Positions 12,433-22,458 of a DNA stretch of 61,393 nt are shown in pieces. The notes below the pieces were generated by a model, which was not told the DNA's origin, made no database searches, and saw nothing but the letters and a program-made list of their open reading frames with translations. The DNA is from Candidatus Vallotia laricis. GTDB taxonomy: Bacteria; Pseudomonadota; Gammaproteobacteria; Burkholderiales; Burkholderiaceae. The position numbers were made by a program, and so were the translations under genes. The DNA lies in contig NZ_CP047398.1 in NCBI RefSeq assembly GCF_020541325.1, positions 1 to 61,393 on the forward strand, written 5' to 3'. Within the stretch, counting starts at the first letter, position 1. Each line of letters begins with the position of its first letter.

Positions 12433-13454
12433 ATTTTACCGATGATAAGTAAGTTACCTCTACACTGCAGAGGAGAGTAAAGGTATACCGATTTAAATGC
12501 ATTTAGAAATCGACCTTCGTTATGCTATTAACTTATCCTTAATGTCTATCCTCTATAAAAAGGAGGGAATATTAATCTAAGTCAATTTCTCCTAAGCTAT
12601 AGTAGCTAACTATATTGTTTCTTGTAATATCTGAATAATTTAAGACAGTAGCCTATAACATCACAGCTTGCTTTCTCAGGTGCATACAATATAAGTATAT
12701 TAAATACTTTACTAACCGGGCACTATCCGTACTAGATAGTGATATGCTTATTCCCTTAGGGAGTGCCAAAAATAAGTTATTAATAACTTATTCTTAACTC
12801 AAATATAAATATAAGCCGAATTACAGATAAAAAGATGTATTTTATGCTAAAAAAATTATTTATTAAAATAATAAGTAATAAACACTAGAGTTTTTACTCT
12901 AAAATAGTATAAACTATAGTGTTTAAATTGCAAATTCACTTTTAAGTCTTAAAAATTTTTCAGGGTGGGCTAAATGTTTGTATTTCGAATACTACGATAG
13001 TATCGAAAAACAACCAACTATAATAATACGCAAGCTAAATAATCTAAAGTTAGTAGACTTTACTAGATGGAAAAGCCTCAAATCTTGATACAAGATACAA
13101 GAACTTAGAATCAATATTTACAGTTTATCTGCTATACAGTGGCATACATTTTTTATAAAAACCTCATACTTAGATAACATTTACGATTTTTGGCATTACT
13201 ACTCTATAGTTAATGATAAATAATATATTTTTATTATTTATTGGAATTTATCTAGTTATTTAAAATAAATACACTGTGGCTATATTTTATATACAGCCGG
13301 CTTTGTAAGCTACTAATACGAAAGTATATAGTGGCGAGTCTGACTTTACTGTCGAAATATTTTAGTAGATTATCCTAGATAAATAAATTACCTGGTAATG
13401 CTATTTCTATACCTAACATCTGCACTAGACTTGCTCACTCGCCAGCCATATTTT
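12433..13454. other. gene-free AT-rich spacer
   Basis: No coding remnant is recognised. A perfect 22-bp palindrome occupies 12771-12792, and a 7-bp inverted repeat (CACTATC/GATAGTG) lies at 12721-12741. Confidence 0.55.
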
Positions 13455-13667
13455 TTAGTAAAACTTGCGAGGTGGTAAAGAGCGACGAATCTGTTTGCGC
13501 AACCTTGCTACAGCTGCTGCTTTTTTCCTTTTTCGCTCGGCAGTAGGCTTCTCATATGCTGTTCGAGCACGCAACTCTTTGATTAATCCAGTGCTCTCAA
13601 TAGAGCGTCGGAAACGTCGCAGTGCAACTTCGACGGGCTCATTAGGCTTTGGGATGACAGTAGTCAA
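13455..13667 (-). CDS. rpsU: 30S ribosomal protein S21
   Basis: This 70-residue basic protein belongs to the small ribosomal subunit and helps initiation on natural mRNAs. [23 protein letters not shown] and [22 protein letters not shown] are the family signature, and the length matches S21. The start codon is TTG (13665-13667), preceded by AAAGGAA (minus strand, 13673-13679 in plus coordinates), so the non-ATG start is supported. It stands alone between long gene-free spacers. It is a housekeeping gene that one would expect on the main chromosome. Confidence 0.95.
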   Translation of the reverse strand: MTTVIPKPNEPVEVALRRFRRSIESTGLIKELRARTAYEKPTAERKRKKAAAVARLRKQIRRSLPPRKFY

Positions 13668-13680
13668 ATTATTCCTTTAA

Positions 13681-14553
13681 ATAAAATAAAAAGATGTTAT
13701 ATGCTTACAAGAAATATTAATTAAGGTAAGCAATAGCTTGTTTCTAAAACGCACGTTAACACTGCGCTATAACAACGAAAACCGCCAAACGCCCGGAAAA
13801 CAAATATAAATCTAGAATAGCGTATTATACAGAAGTCATAGTAACAATTATCGTAATGATGTAGTTTTTACCTTTTTATAAAGCTTACACATTCTCCACT
13901 ATATATGTAATATACTAGTATTACGCTATATCCTATGATCAATCGCAGTTAACTAACAATGTTTTTTATAACAGTGATCATATGTATCCGGTTTAATAGC
14001 GATATTAGCTAAATTTAAAGTAATACCTAATATTATAAGTCTTTATAATTTGCCCCACTCTTAATTTTTCCTGTATTTTATCTATTAAAATAGCGCTGTT
14101 GGTAAGTTAAATATTTTTAAATAGCTGTTTTAACTTTACTACTAAGTGAGATCTGTAATAGCATTCATATAAAATTTTTATAAAGTTGTACCCATTATAA
14201 ATATTTAGGAAAAATGCGAAGATAAAAACTTGTCAAGAGTACGTTACGTACGTTCTGAGCAATTAAGAGATACAAGGATATTTGTTATAAATAAATATCC
14301 TATAATTTTTTTTAAAGAACTTGTTATAAGTCATAATAACTAATACCGCGATGCTACGGAACCTATTAGAAAAATTTCTATTGCAGAATAGTCTGCGCCT
14401 CTTTCTTTAAAGCAAATTTTATAGATTTTCGTACTTATATAAACTGCTTGAACATCAAACTTACTTCTAACACTTATTTGGATATAGTACCATATCTATA
14501 GGTACTACTACTAATTAGATAATTAGTAAAGTTCCAGATTTTTCAAGAAATCG
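13681..14553. other. gene-free AT-rich spacer
   Basis: I see no gene, RNA or clear pseudogene between rpsU and the split tRNA gene. Confidence 0.5.
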
Positions 14554-14906
14554 TGGTCCCGGGGACCGGACTCGAACCGGTAAGCCGTGAAGCGGCGGAT
14601 TTTCTTCACACTACGCTTTTCAGCGCCACCAACTTTGCAAAGGCCGATGTTTGTGTGCTGGACTATGCCTTCGCCATTGTACGCTACAACTTGTGACTTT
14701 CCGTACCGTGCATTAGGCGCCCTCCGTCTAGTCTCTACACCTTTTTATCAAGTTTAGAATGTTGACTATTTTGGCTCGGCGTTACCTCGGCCCATAACTT
14801 ATAAAGCCAGGGGTTTCTCCGAATTTGAAGGGTTCTACATCAGCTGTTTCCGACTGTGCACTCAAATTGTTAAGTCCGCTATGTTTACCAGTTTCATCAC
14901 CCCGGG
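14554..14906 (-). tRNA. tRNA-Leu(UAA) interrupted by a group I intron
   Basis: The minus strand holds a complete leucine tRNA in two exons. Exon 1 (14906-14872) has acceptor strand CCCGGGG, a D arm and the anticodon stem GCGGA ending CTT. Exon 2 (14603-14554) begins AAAA TCCGC, then a long class II variable arm, the T arm ACCGG-TTCGAGT-CCGGT, acceptor CCCCGGG, discriminator A and an encoded CCA. Joined, the anticodon loop is CTTAAAA, so the anticodon is UAA. Acceptor, anticodon and T stems all pair fully. The intron falls after U34, the position used in cyanobacterial and plastid tRNA-Leu(UAA) genes. Confidence 0.92.
14604..14871 (-). ncRNA. group I self-splicing intron in tRNA-Leu(UAA), 268 nt
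   Basis: The intron starts after a U and ends in G (omega-G). The exon end ACUU pairs with GAGU just inside the intron (A-U, C-G, U-A and the U-G wobble), which is a P1 helix. Conserved core pieces are visible on the minus strand: a Q-like ACGCCGAGCCAAAA (14782-14769), an R-like TAGAGACTAGACGG (about 14738-14725) and an S-like AAGGCATAGTCC (14671-14660). There is no homing endonuclease ORF. The core motifs make a catalytic group I fold likely; self-splicing is inferred. Confidence 0.9.
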
Positions 14907-16348
14907 AAAGAATTTCTTATTGTATCATGAAAATGCAAAATAAAGAAACTGCACTCAATAAATCATACTATAGATTTATAGATATACAAAACTTTATTTA
15001 CCCTCAAAGGGGGCTTGGATAGAGAGAAGTATCTATTTATACAACGTAGATTGCAACTATAAATTGTGTTGTAGTTACTTGCTAAGTAATAAGTTTTTTT
15101 ATAAAATATGTTTAATATTTATTAAAATCATCTTTTAAAAAATTACAGACCTAAACTGACTATATCTACAAAAAGAGTACATACAAGCTGATGTACCTAA
15201 TTTAGGAACCTAGTGAACTGACATATCTTCGGTATTGGGCTAATGCTCTTACTCGACCGTTATCCTTATTAGGGACACATATTAACCTAAGATATTACTT
15301 ATAATTATAAGATAACCAGATGAGATCGTAGCTGACAGGCTGTTACTAGCTTACTTAACTATTTCCACGAAGGTACTGTTAAAACTGCGGTGCCCCCCCC
15401 CTTTTTTCTATTCACATTATTTGTGATTATATGTATTGCTAGGGTAGATAAGTTGTTCGTAGTCTGCTGAGACTAACATGATTTTTATGCAAAGCTCTAA
15501 AGCTAAAATGTCGCGTGCTAATTCATGTGATTAGTCAAGGTAGAGCAAAATTATATTGCTAAATAGCATTCTCTTTTTTGATTGTGTAAAAGTAGACATA
15601 GTGTCTAAATTAGGATTTTACTTCTATCTACTGCTATTCGGATTGTTAAGCCTCAAGGCATATTGCTAGTGCCTAGCAGCATAGTATTTTTAATACTAAA
15701 ATCAATAGCTAATCGGTTTCGCTCATAATAAGTGCATTCTTAATATATTCAAGTACGAATTGGCATGGTAGTTACCGAGGCTAGTAATCCGCTAACTGTA
15801 TTCCCTGTACTACTAAATGAGTTATATACTGGGCATCATTACGATATCGATGCGTGATTTCTATTGATGTCGTTCTATCAATGACCGAATTTTACAGGAA
15901 ACCGAAACTCGTGCTTGGTAAATGTCTAAGGTTATATTTAATTACCATACTAAACGTCGTAGTACTGACTTACAAGATTTACAAAAACAGTCAAATACTG
16001 TGCGTGCTCGGTAGCGACCTGCGGGTCGCCCCTTTAATAGTAATTAGCACCTTCAATCAACTAAGCTATGCTTAGTATTCGATACTTCCGCTTCACGGAT
16101 AGCAAAATTTTATAAATAAGCCCTTTACTAATGATGGCCATTCGTTCATGCACTATATATATTTGTATTTGGTTTTTCTTATTATGATTTTAATGCTTAT
16201 ATGTAGCTCTGCTGCGCTTTTTAATCTATATGATTCTCTCAGATTGACGATCTTCGGGGTAAGCTATCGCTTTAGCTAGTTTAGTAACTAATGAGCGATA
16301 TACGGCAGGGCCTTCAAGCGATAAAGCCTTACTTTTCTAGGATACTTT
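14907..16348. other. gene-free spacer between tRNA-Leu and tyrB
   Basis: No gene is recognised. Notable points are a C9T6 tract at 15393-15407 and a hairpin GCGACC-tgc-GGGTCGC at about 16013-16028, possibly left from a lost gene. Confidence 0.5.
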
Positions 16349-17536
16349 ATGTTCGAGCACGTTAAAGCATTTCCCGGTGATCCAATCTTGTCGCTTAATG
16401 AGGATTTTCACGATGATCCCCGGGATAATAAAGTGAATTTAAGTATCGGAATATACTTCGACGCTTACGGTAATCTGCCAGTGATGGCTGCCGTACGCGA
16501 CGCGGAGTATGCCCTGGCAGGGGAAATTGAACCTCGACCCTACCTGCCAATGGCAGGACTGCCAGACTATCGAGATGCAGTACATCAACTAGTATTTGGC
16601 AATGCATGCAGCGCCCATACTAAACAGCGTATTGCGACGCTACAGACACTGGGAGGCTCGGGTGCGTTAAAAGTCGGTGCAGATTTTCTACGACGCACCT
16701 TACCTGATGCGCAGGTGTGGATTAGTGATCCAAGTTGGGAAAACCATCGCGTAGTATTCGAACGAGCTGGATTTATAGTAAACACCTATCCGTATTACGA
16801 TAGCGCTACAGGCGGTGTGCGCTTTGCCGCGATGCTTGATGCATTACGCGTAATTTCTCACCGTCACATTGTACTGCTACATGCATGTTGCCATAACCCA
16901 ACAGGAGTCGACTTGGACCGAAATCAATGGCGCGAAGTGATCTCGTTAATTGAGAAAAAAGAGCTATTACCGTTCGTCGATATGGCGTACCAGGGTTTTG
17001 GAATGGACCTAGAGGATGATGCCTTCGCGGTGCGAGAGCTAACCGCACGTGGCATATCATGCCTAGTCGCGAACTCGTTTTCGAAAAACTTTGCGCTATA
17101 TGGTGAGCGTTGCGGTGGTTTAAGTGTTGTATGCCAATCCGATGAAGAGGCAACACGCGTGCTCGGGCAGCTAACCGGCGCGGTACGGTCAAATTATAGC
17201 AATCCACCCACCTATGGCGCCAAAGTAGTCCACAGAGTACTTTGCACGCCGGCTCTACAAGAATCATGGAAATCAGAGCTCGCATCGATGTGTAGGCGTA
17301 TTACAGTAATGCGCCATGCAATTTACGAACGATTACAGGGCCGTATTCCGGACGCTATATTATCACGCTATATTCAACAACGAGGCATGTTTACTTATAC
17401 TGGACTAAGTGCTGAGCAAGTAGACCGCCTACGCACCGAGCATGGCGTGTATCTAGTCCGCTCGGGGCGGATGTGCATTGCAGGTTTAAATGAACAGAAT
17501 ATCCATGTTGTCGCTAACGCTATCGCGAGCGTTTAG
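16349..17536 (+). CDS. tyrB: aromatic amino acid aminotransferase (class I, TyrB type)
   Basis: A 395-residue PLP-dependent aminotransferase of the AspC/TyrB family, which carries out the last transamination in phenylalanine and tyrosine synthesis and can also act on aspartate. The N-terminus (PGDPILSLNEDFHDDPRDNKVNLSIG) is characteristic. HNPTG is near residues 182-186, and the PLP lysine lies in NSFSKNFALYGER (K246). Length is normal and no lesion is seen. AGGA lies about 9 bases upstream of the ATG. The gene is isolated. In an insect or fungal symbiont it would complete aromatic amino acid provisioning. TyrB versus AspC cannot be settled by eye. Confidence 0.9.
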   Translation: MFEHVKAFPGDPILSLNEDFHDDPRDNKVNLSIGIYFDAYGNLPVMAAVRDAEYALAGEIEPRPYLPMAGLPDYRDAVHQLVFGNACSAHTKQRIATLQTLGGSGALKVGADFLRRTLPDAQVWISDPSWENHRVVFERAGFIVNTYPYYDSATGGVRFAAMLDALRVISHRHIVLLHACCHNPTGVDLDRNQWREVISLIEKKELLPFVDMAYQGFGMDLEDDAFAVRELTARGISCLVANSFSKNFALYGERCGGLSVVCQSDEEATRVLGQLTGAVRSNYSNPPTYGAKVVHRVLCTPALQESWKSELASMCRRITVMRHAIYERLQGRIPDAILSRYIQQRGMFTYTGLSAEQVDRLRTEHGVYLVRSGRMCIAGLNEQNIHVVANAIASV

Positions 17537-18855
17537 CTTATGTAACGGGTTTTGGTCTAGATCTACAGATTTAATCTGACTGCTATAAAAATAGTTGCAT
17601 ATGTTGAGTGCGACTTACTATAAGTATAAGTAATACTACTATTACCGTAACAGGTGTAGATAAGATAGATATATTTAAAACATACAACGATTAAGACAAC
17701 CCCTGAATTTACTCGAGGTTAAGCATGTTATGCACCGGTGGCATGTGGGCGGCTTAAAATTGTTTTGCGTACGCGTTGTATTCTAATAGTAAAGAGGATT
17801 AAGCGCGCTCATTTATATAAACATAGTCAAAACGCTATGCGCAACTATCGAGTAAAACTACCTTCATAACACATTTTTATATAGCTATATATAAATAGGC
17901 TCAGCTGAAAGTTATAGTTTTTTCTATTTCGCACCTTAGGTGATTCAGTGCAATTATCCTAATATCTTGATTGATTGGCTGCAGTGCTAATTTATGATAT
18001 CTATTCAATTGCAAGGTCAACCTTGGGATCATTTATAATACTTAACCAGGTCGTCTATATAGACGACCTGGTTAAGTGGCACGTTTACTTTGAGTAAATT
18101 GCTCACTAACAAAAAGCATGTAGCTTTGTTGTTAGATTTGAAAATATTAAACCGTGTCAGCACTCTTTCAACATACTCTAATATTGGATACCACCATAGT
18201 GGTATCGATACTCCAGTTGTTACTAGGTTTAGCATTAAGTTAAACTAAATATAGTAAGTATTAAGATAGACTATATAAATATATTAGGTATACCATTTTC
18301 GGATCTATGTACATATTAAAAGCCTCATGGGCTAATAAGACTCAGCAGAGATCTACAATAAGTAATAGATAACGATTTAATATCGAGCATCACAAGGATT
18401 AGTATATTTTAATTCGTTTCACTACTAACATCTTATTTTGTCTTTTAACATGTTTTTTATAAAAAAAATTAGTGCTATGAAATTTTCAATAAAAAATATA
18501 ACTAAAAAGTTAAGCAATATCTTAGGGATAAGTACCAAAATACTTGGTACTAAAAAAATTAATTGTAGTTTTTTGTGCTGTACAACAGCATTATAAAATA
18601 TTTGGTTTAATTTTTAAAAAACCATTGTAAAAACTTTGTTTAAAAAGTATGTTTATAATTTATCTACGTAAAAAGTAAATAATCCTGATCTTGTGCTTGT
18701 TACGAAACTATTTTTAGTTTTCTTATATTTATTTTGTGACGCTGTCTTTTTATTAGACGGAATTTATATTCCGCTATCCTAGCTTACTTGCATGGTGCCT
18801 TTAAATATATACATGCTTAGCAAGCACATCAGCAATAAATTTTTCTCAAGAACTG
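17537..18855. other. gene-free AT-rich spacer with a long palindrome
   Basis: No coding remnant is recognised between tyrB and the hydrolase gene. The striking element is the 38-bp perfect palindrome at 18040-18077. A short hairpin CGGAAT-ttat-ATTCCG lies near 18759-18774. Confidence 0.6.
18040..18077. repeat. 38-bp perfect palindrome without a loop
   Basis: Bases 18040-18077 equal their own reverse complement. Each half reads ACTTAACCAGGTCGTCTAT or its complement, meeting at ATAT with no spacer. It is far from both neighbouring genes and has no T-run, so it is not a usual terminator. Confidence 0.97.
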
Positions 18856-19704
18856 CTATCGACTATTCACTTTAATAAAATCCAGCACTGCTTGATTAAA
18901 TGCGCGCGGGTACGCTAAATTCATACCATGTGAGACACCAAAAATTGTTATTTTACAAGCACCAGTGATATGTTGATGCAACCATTTAATATTCCGATGA
19001 AAAGTGGAAGGACTCTTCTCGCCGACAACTAGCATTACTGGCAGTGTAATTTCTCTAGCATCGCATGTTAAAAAAACCGGCACCTGATCCATAATTTGCG
19101 GCCACAGAGTGTGTGCATTGTCTCGAATCATTTTCTTAAAACCATCCGGACTGCGAGCCCATGTCCCTTGACAGCTAACAGAGTCTACAAACAATGCAAG
19201 GCCCGCATCTGTCTCACCTTGACTGATTAATCCCATAACACGTGTATGTAGCGTCTTAATGCGACACATTAACGCATAGTAGTCCACCATCTCGTCATTT
19301 TGCACAAATCCGCTGGGGTCAGCGAGTGTTACACTACGCAACCGCTCTGGAAAACTACGAGCCAGATGAAATGCAAGATACGCACCACGAGAATGTGCAA
19401 CTACATGTACGGGCTCGCGCACAATCTCATCTATAAACTGAACGATTTGTTGCACATGTGAGTTCCAGCTAAATGGGAGAGTGCGATTTAGTTCACGTGT
19501 TGGAAAGTAGTGCCCAAGACTGAGAGATAGTACGCGATGCATTGCTGCAAGCGGTATAAACTGCGGTCCCCAGTATCGGTAATCGCATAGCGAACCATGA
19601 ATTAGAACTATTGGTTCCCCACTTCCCGCCTGCGCGAAAGCAACGCTTGAACAATCAGCTAGCTCAACAAGCTGAGTATGCGGCATTGGAATCATACGAG
19701 GCAA
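18856..19704 (-). CDS. alpha/beta hydrolase of unknown substrate
   Basis: A protein of up to 282 residues with the alpha/beta-hydrolase fold. LIHGSLCDYRYWGPQF is the oxyanion-hole loop, VVAHSRG (near residue 105) holds the nucleophile serine, and GVSHGMN near the C-terminus supplies the catalytic histidine. The usual acid position reads VVGEKSP. The longest frame uses a TTG at 19704; in-frame ATGs at 19695 and 19686 are equally possible and no strong ribosome binding site decides. It follows the H-NS-like gene after only 8 bases, so the two are probably cotranscribed. The substrate cannot be inferred. Confidence 0.85.
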   Translation of the reverse strand: MPRMIPMPHTQLVELADCSSVAFAQAGSGEPIVLIHGSLCDYRYWGPQFIPLAAMHRVLSLSLGHYFPTRELNRTLPFSWNSHVQQIVQFIDEIVREPVHVVAHSRGAYLAFHLARSFPERLRSVTLADPSGFVQNDEMVDYYALMCRIKTLHTRVMGLISQGETDAGLALFVDSVSCQGTWARSPDGFKKMIRDNAHTLWPQIMDQVPVFLTCDAREITLPVMLVVGEKSPSTFHRNIKWLHQHITGACKITIFGVSHGMNLAYPRAFNQAVLDFIKVNSR

Positions 19705-19712
19705 TGCATAGA

Positions 19713-19946
19713 TTATGGTTTTGTTTTTACCCTGAAGTGCTCAGCTGATTGCCCCGCATATACCGCCCGCTTAAGCCAATTAGGCATTTCTCCTTTACCA
19801 TCCCATACGTTTCCATACGCATCACGAAATAAGATTGGCTGTATATTTTCAGCGAGCGCTTCAGACAAACGTTCAATGGAAATACCATATTCTGCCATTT
19901 GCCTGTGAATATACGCAATAATTTTCTGTCTCTTCTGTTCGTCCAT
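19713..19946 (-). CDS. short H-NS family DNA-binding protein
   Basis: A 77-residue protein whose C-terminal half, FRDAYGNVWDGKGEMPNWLKRAV, followed by EHFRV, matches the H-NS C-terminal DNA-binding domain pattern (Y/F-R-D...G..W.G.G..P.WL). The N-terminal half (QKIIAYIHRQMAEYGISIERLSEAL) could be a short oligomerisation helix. It is shorter than typical H-NS or MvaT proteins. It may be a small nucleoid protein that silences AT-rich DNA, which is plausible on such an AT-rich replicon. It sits directly upstream of the hydrolase gene. Confidence 0.75.
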   Translation of the reverse strand: MDEQKRQKIIAYIHRQMAEYGISIERLSEALAENIQPILFRDAYGNVWDGKGEMPNWLKRAVYAGQSAEHFRVKTKP

Positions 19947-20715
19947 AGGGTAAAGTCATTATGTGCGCGTCACGCTTTCTTTATCTGGCTTGTCATATAG
20001 CGCAGAGAAGATTTTTATTCCACGCCCCTTGCGAAATACAGATCAGACAGCTAGACGCTTAGAATTATAGTTTGTACTATAAAATCCACGACTGCTCTAA
20101 ACACAATATAATCTCAGTCAATTGTGTAATAAACTACACCAGCGACAAATAATAATAAATATCGATGGCACGAAATCTAACTAAATTAGTAGTTTCGTCA
20201 TTATAAGGCAGCTAAACACGCGAGCCGCACTATTGTTAGACGGTAAACGCACGTAACAGTTGGGAATCTCGACTCTAGCAAGCTTCTAGATTACTTTAAT
20301 GGCTTGTCAATTGAGACTCGCGGATTTACTTATCTTTACACTCACACCTATTTATATGCGAGTATGGTGCGCATTTATTTACTTTGTAGTACTATTAATA
20401 ATTTATGCGTAACCTATTCTATTGTTAGAATAGGTTATTCTTAGATACATTTTAAATGTATTATGATAATAAAAAAGTTCATTTACCATAGAAGTACATA
20501 GAAATGTTTCATTATATGAAACTGTTTTTAATTACATACTCACTATAAAATTAAAACAAAAATTTGAGTAATAAAATTTCGCAGCGACTACAAATTTTGT
20601 ACCGACCTTATCAGCAATATTAATAGGCCACGACAAAAAACACAAACTAGTCTTTATGTCCAGGTTAATAGGAACTTATGTAAATCATGGCTATATTAAT
20701 AATAGCAAAATCTCA
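19947..20715. other. gene-free spacer with hairpin
   Basis: No gene is recognised. An 11-bp perfect stem with a 4-base loop (20411-20436) lies downstream of the HIT gene on its strand. Confidence 0.5.
20411..20436 (-). terminator. hairpin, possible terminator of the HIT gene
   Basis: AACCTATTCTA and TAGAATAGGTT pair perfectly around TTGT. There is no strong T-run on the minus strand, so the terminator role is uncertain. Confidence 0.35.
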
Positions 20716-21186
20716 TTATAAATTAACCGATTTACTCAGTTGTACGCGAATTAGTTGTGCAATTTCCTCGAGCTTTTCTGGCTTAGCGATTACACGTTCA
20801 CGTAGCCTAAGTTTTTTATTAGTGCCACGTGGAATCACATGGAAATGCACGTGCGGTATAGTCTGCCCGGCTGCAACTCCATTAAACTGAGCTACTAGTA
20901 TACCATCTGGTTTAAATACAGCTTGAATGGCAATTGAAATTCGATGAACCATCCGGAAACAAGCTACACCCGCCGCATCTGATAAGTCAAATATCTTTGC
21001 TGCGGCCTCTTTTGGTACTACCAGTACATGGCCATCAGCTTTTGGCATTAAATCCATAAAAGCTAGAACGTCTTTTGTCTCTGACACCTTGATACAAGTT
21101 AACTCGCTGCGCAAAATCCGCGCAAATATATTATTTTCATCATAGCGTACTGTATCTTTCATGTCAAGTTGGGATGTATGTAGCAT
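20716..21186 (-). CDS. HIT family nucleotide-binding protein
   Basis: A 156-residue histidine-triad protein. The catalytic triad is HVHFHV (H112, H114, H116), and FARILRSE, AFMDLMPKADGHVLVVPKE and AQFNGVAAGQTIPH are all family features. HIT proteins of this branch hydrolyse nucleoside phosphoramidates or AMP-lysine-type substrates. An in-frame ATG at residue 9 (21162) is an alternative start. Length is normal and the frame is intact. It stands alone between AT-rich spacers. Confidence 0.9.
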   Translation of the reverse strand: MLHTSQLDMKDTVRYDENNIFARILRSELTCIKVSETKDVLAFMDLMPKADGHVLVVPKEAAAKIFDLSDAAGVACFRMVHRISIAIQAVFKPDGILVAQFNGVAAGQTIPHVHFHVIPRGTNKKLRLRERVIAKPEKLEEIAQLIRVQLSKSVNL

Positions 21187-21924
21187 ATAACGACTTCATT
21201 TATCTATTAGATTAGACTCGCATGGCAACTCTGGCTAGCATTAGCTCATATAAAAGCTCGCACACTTCGTGTGCTACTATTTGTCAGTAATAAATAAACG
21301 TATTATACGATCACTCTTATCATGTAGTTTGTACTATATTACAGCAACGTGGTTACTTTAAAAGTAAGTAATTTAATACCGCTCTATTATAGTAATAAAT
21401 ATTTAGAGGCGAGATATAGCTACTAATCTAGTAAATTTTTTGATTTTCATATTTTTTTCGACAGTTTAATTCTGTAACGCATTATATTTCAGCAAAATAT
21501 AAATCGCTTTTAATTACTATACTTCATGGTATTTTATTTAATTTATATTAAATAAATACTTACGTTTTGATATAACGTTTGAGTTTAATAAATATTTATT
21601 AATGCATAAAAATTATAAAAATTAATGTGTTTTACCTGTTTCTATTTTTTGTATTAAAGTAAGTTTAAAACTTAAAGAATTTTTATATATATAACATGAT
21701 TTATATTTATAATATATAAAATATACTTAGTATATTATCAAAAAAATTCTCTTTTGTGAATATATTTAAATCTTAATTAAAGTTAAAAACTAGCTTTCTG
21801 CTTATTAATATTTTCATATTAATTAATACTAATAATATATAAAATATTTATAAGAACATACTTTTTTATAACAATCTTACTAAGGCTTAAAACCTCTCAT
21901 ATAAACTGACATTATTGAGAATGT

Positions 21925-21949
21925 TTCGGTACTCTAATAGAGTACCGAA
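21925..21949. repeat. 11-bp-arm perfect hairpin
   Basis: TTCGGTACTCT and AGAGTACCGAA flank AAT. Confidence 0.9.
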
Positions 21950-22003
21950 TTTAGGATTTATGTTAACTATTAGTGTAGTACTACAATTTATATATTAGAT
22001 TAT

Positions 22004-22049
22004 AGTGTAAATATACCTACATTATCCTTAATGTAGGTATATTTACACT
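22004..22049. repeat. 21-bp-arm perfect hairpin
   Basis: Bases 22004-22024 and 22029-22049 are exact reverse complements separated by TCCT. No T-run follows on either strand. Confidence 0.95.
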
Positions 22050-22236
22050 TACCTTACCATTATTGTTCTTTACTCACGGACTTTTCTACATGCTAGATGC
22101 CGCCCACAATCAAAAATTACACTTAAAATCTAGATATAGATCTTAAGCACGCGGTTACCATCCAAAGCTAGCACTAATTAGATAACTATTAACTTTCATC
22201 ATGAATAAGATTGGCAGCATATGCTTCTAAATTAGA

Positions 22237-22267
22237 AGAATGCCGCGCTAGCCTAGAGCGGCATTCT
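22237..22267 (-). terminator. hairpin downstream of ahpC, possible terminator
   Basis: AGAATGCCGC and GCGGCATTCT pair around an 11-base loop that itself contains GCTAGC. It lies about 190 bases past the ahpC stop. Confidence 0.4.
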
Positions 22268-22458
22268 ATTCTATCAAAAGTAAATCATGTAATTTACACT
22301 TTGTGCTGACAGGCTGCATAATTAATCTAATTTTTTGCTGTTATTTATAAACAATTAAATATTACTTGGATAAGTAATATTTAATTGAATATAAAACGGC
22401 ATCGAATACATTAGAAAAATTCTGGAAAAGAGTAAAAGCGCCCTAGGAATGCAGAATA

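Larger units (their letters stand above)
21187..22458. other. gene-free AT-rich spacer with a cluster of hairpins
   Basis: No gene is seen between ahpC and the HIT gene. Three strong perfect hairpins occur within 350 bases: 21925-21949 (11-bp arms), 22004-22049 (21-bp arms) and 22237-22267 (10-bp arms). The last could terminate ahpC. Confidence 0.6.

Noticed and set aside
15854-16075. Plus-strand 73-codon ORF
   Set aside because: Composition is that of the AT-rich spacer and nothing is recognisable.
18029-18235. Minus-strand 68-codon ORF
   Set aside because: It runs through the 38-bp palindrome, has no domain and no ribosome binding site; it is a chance frame.
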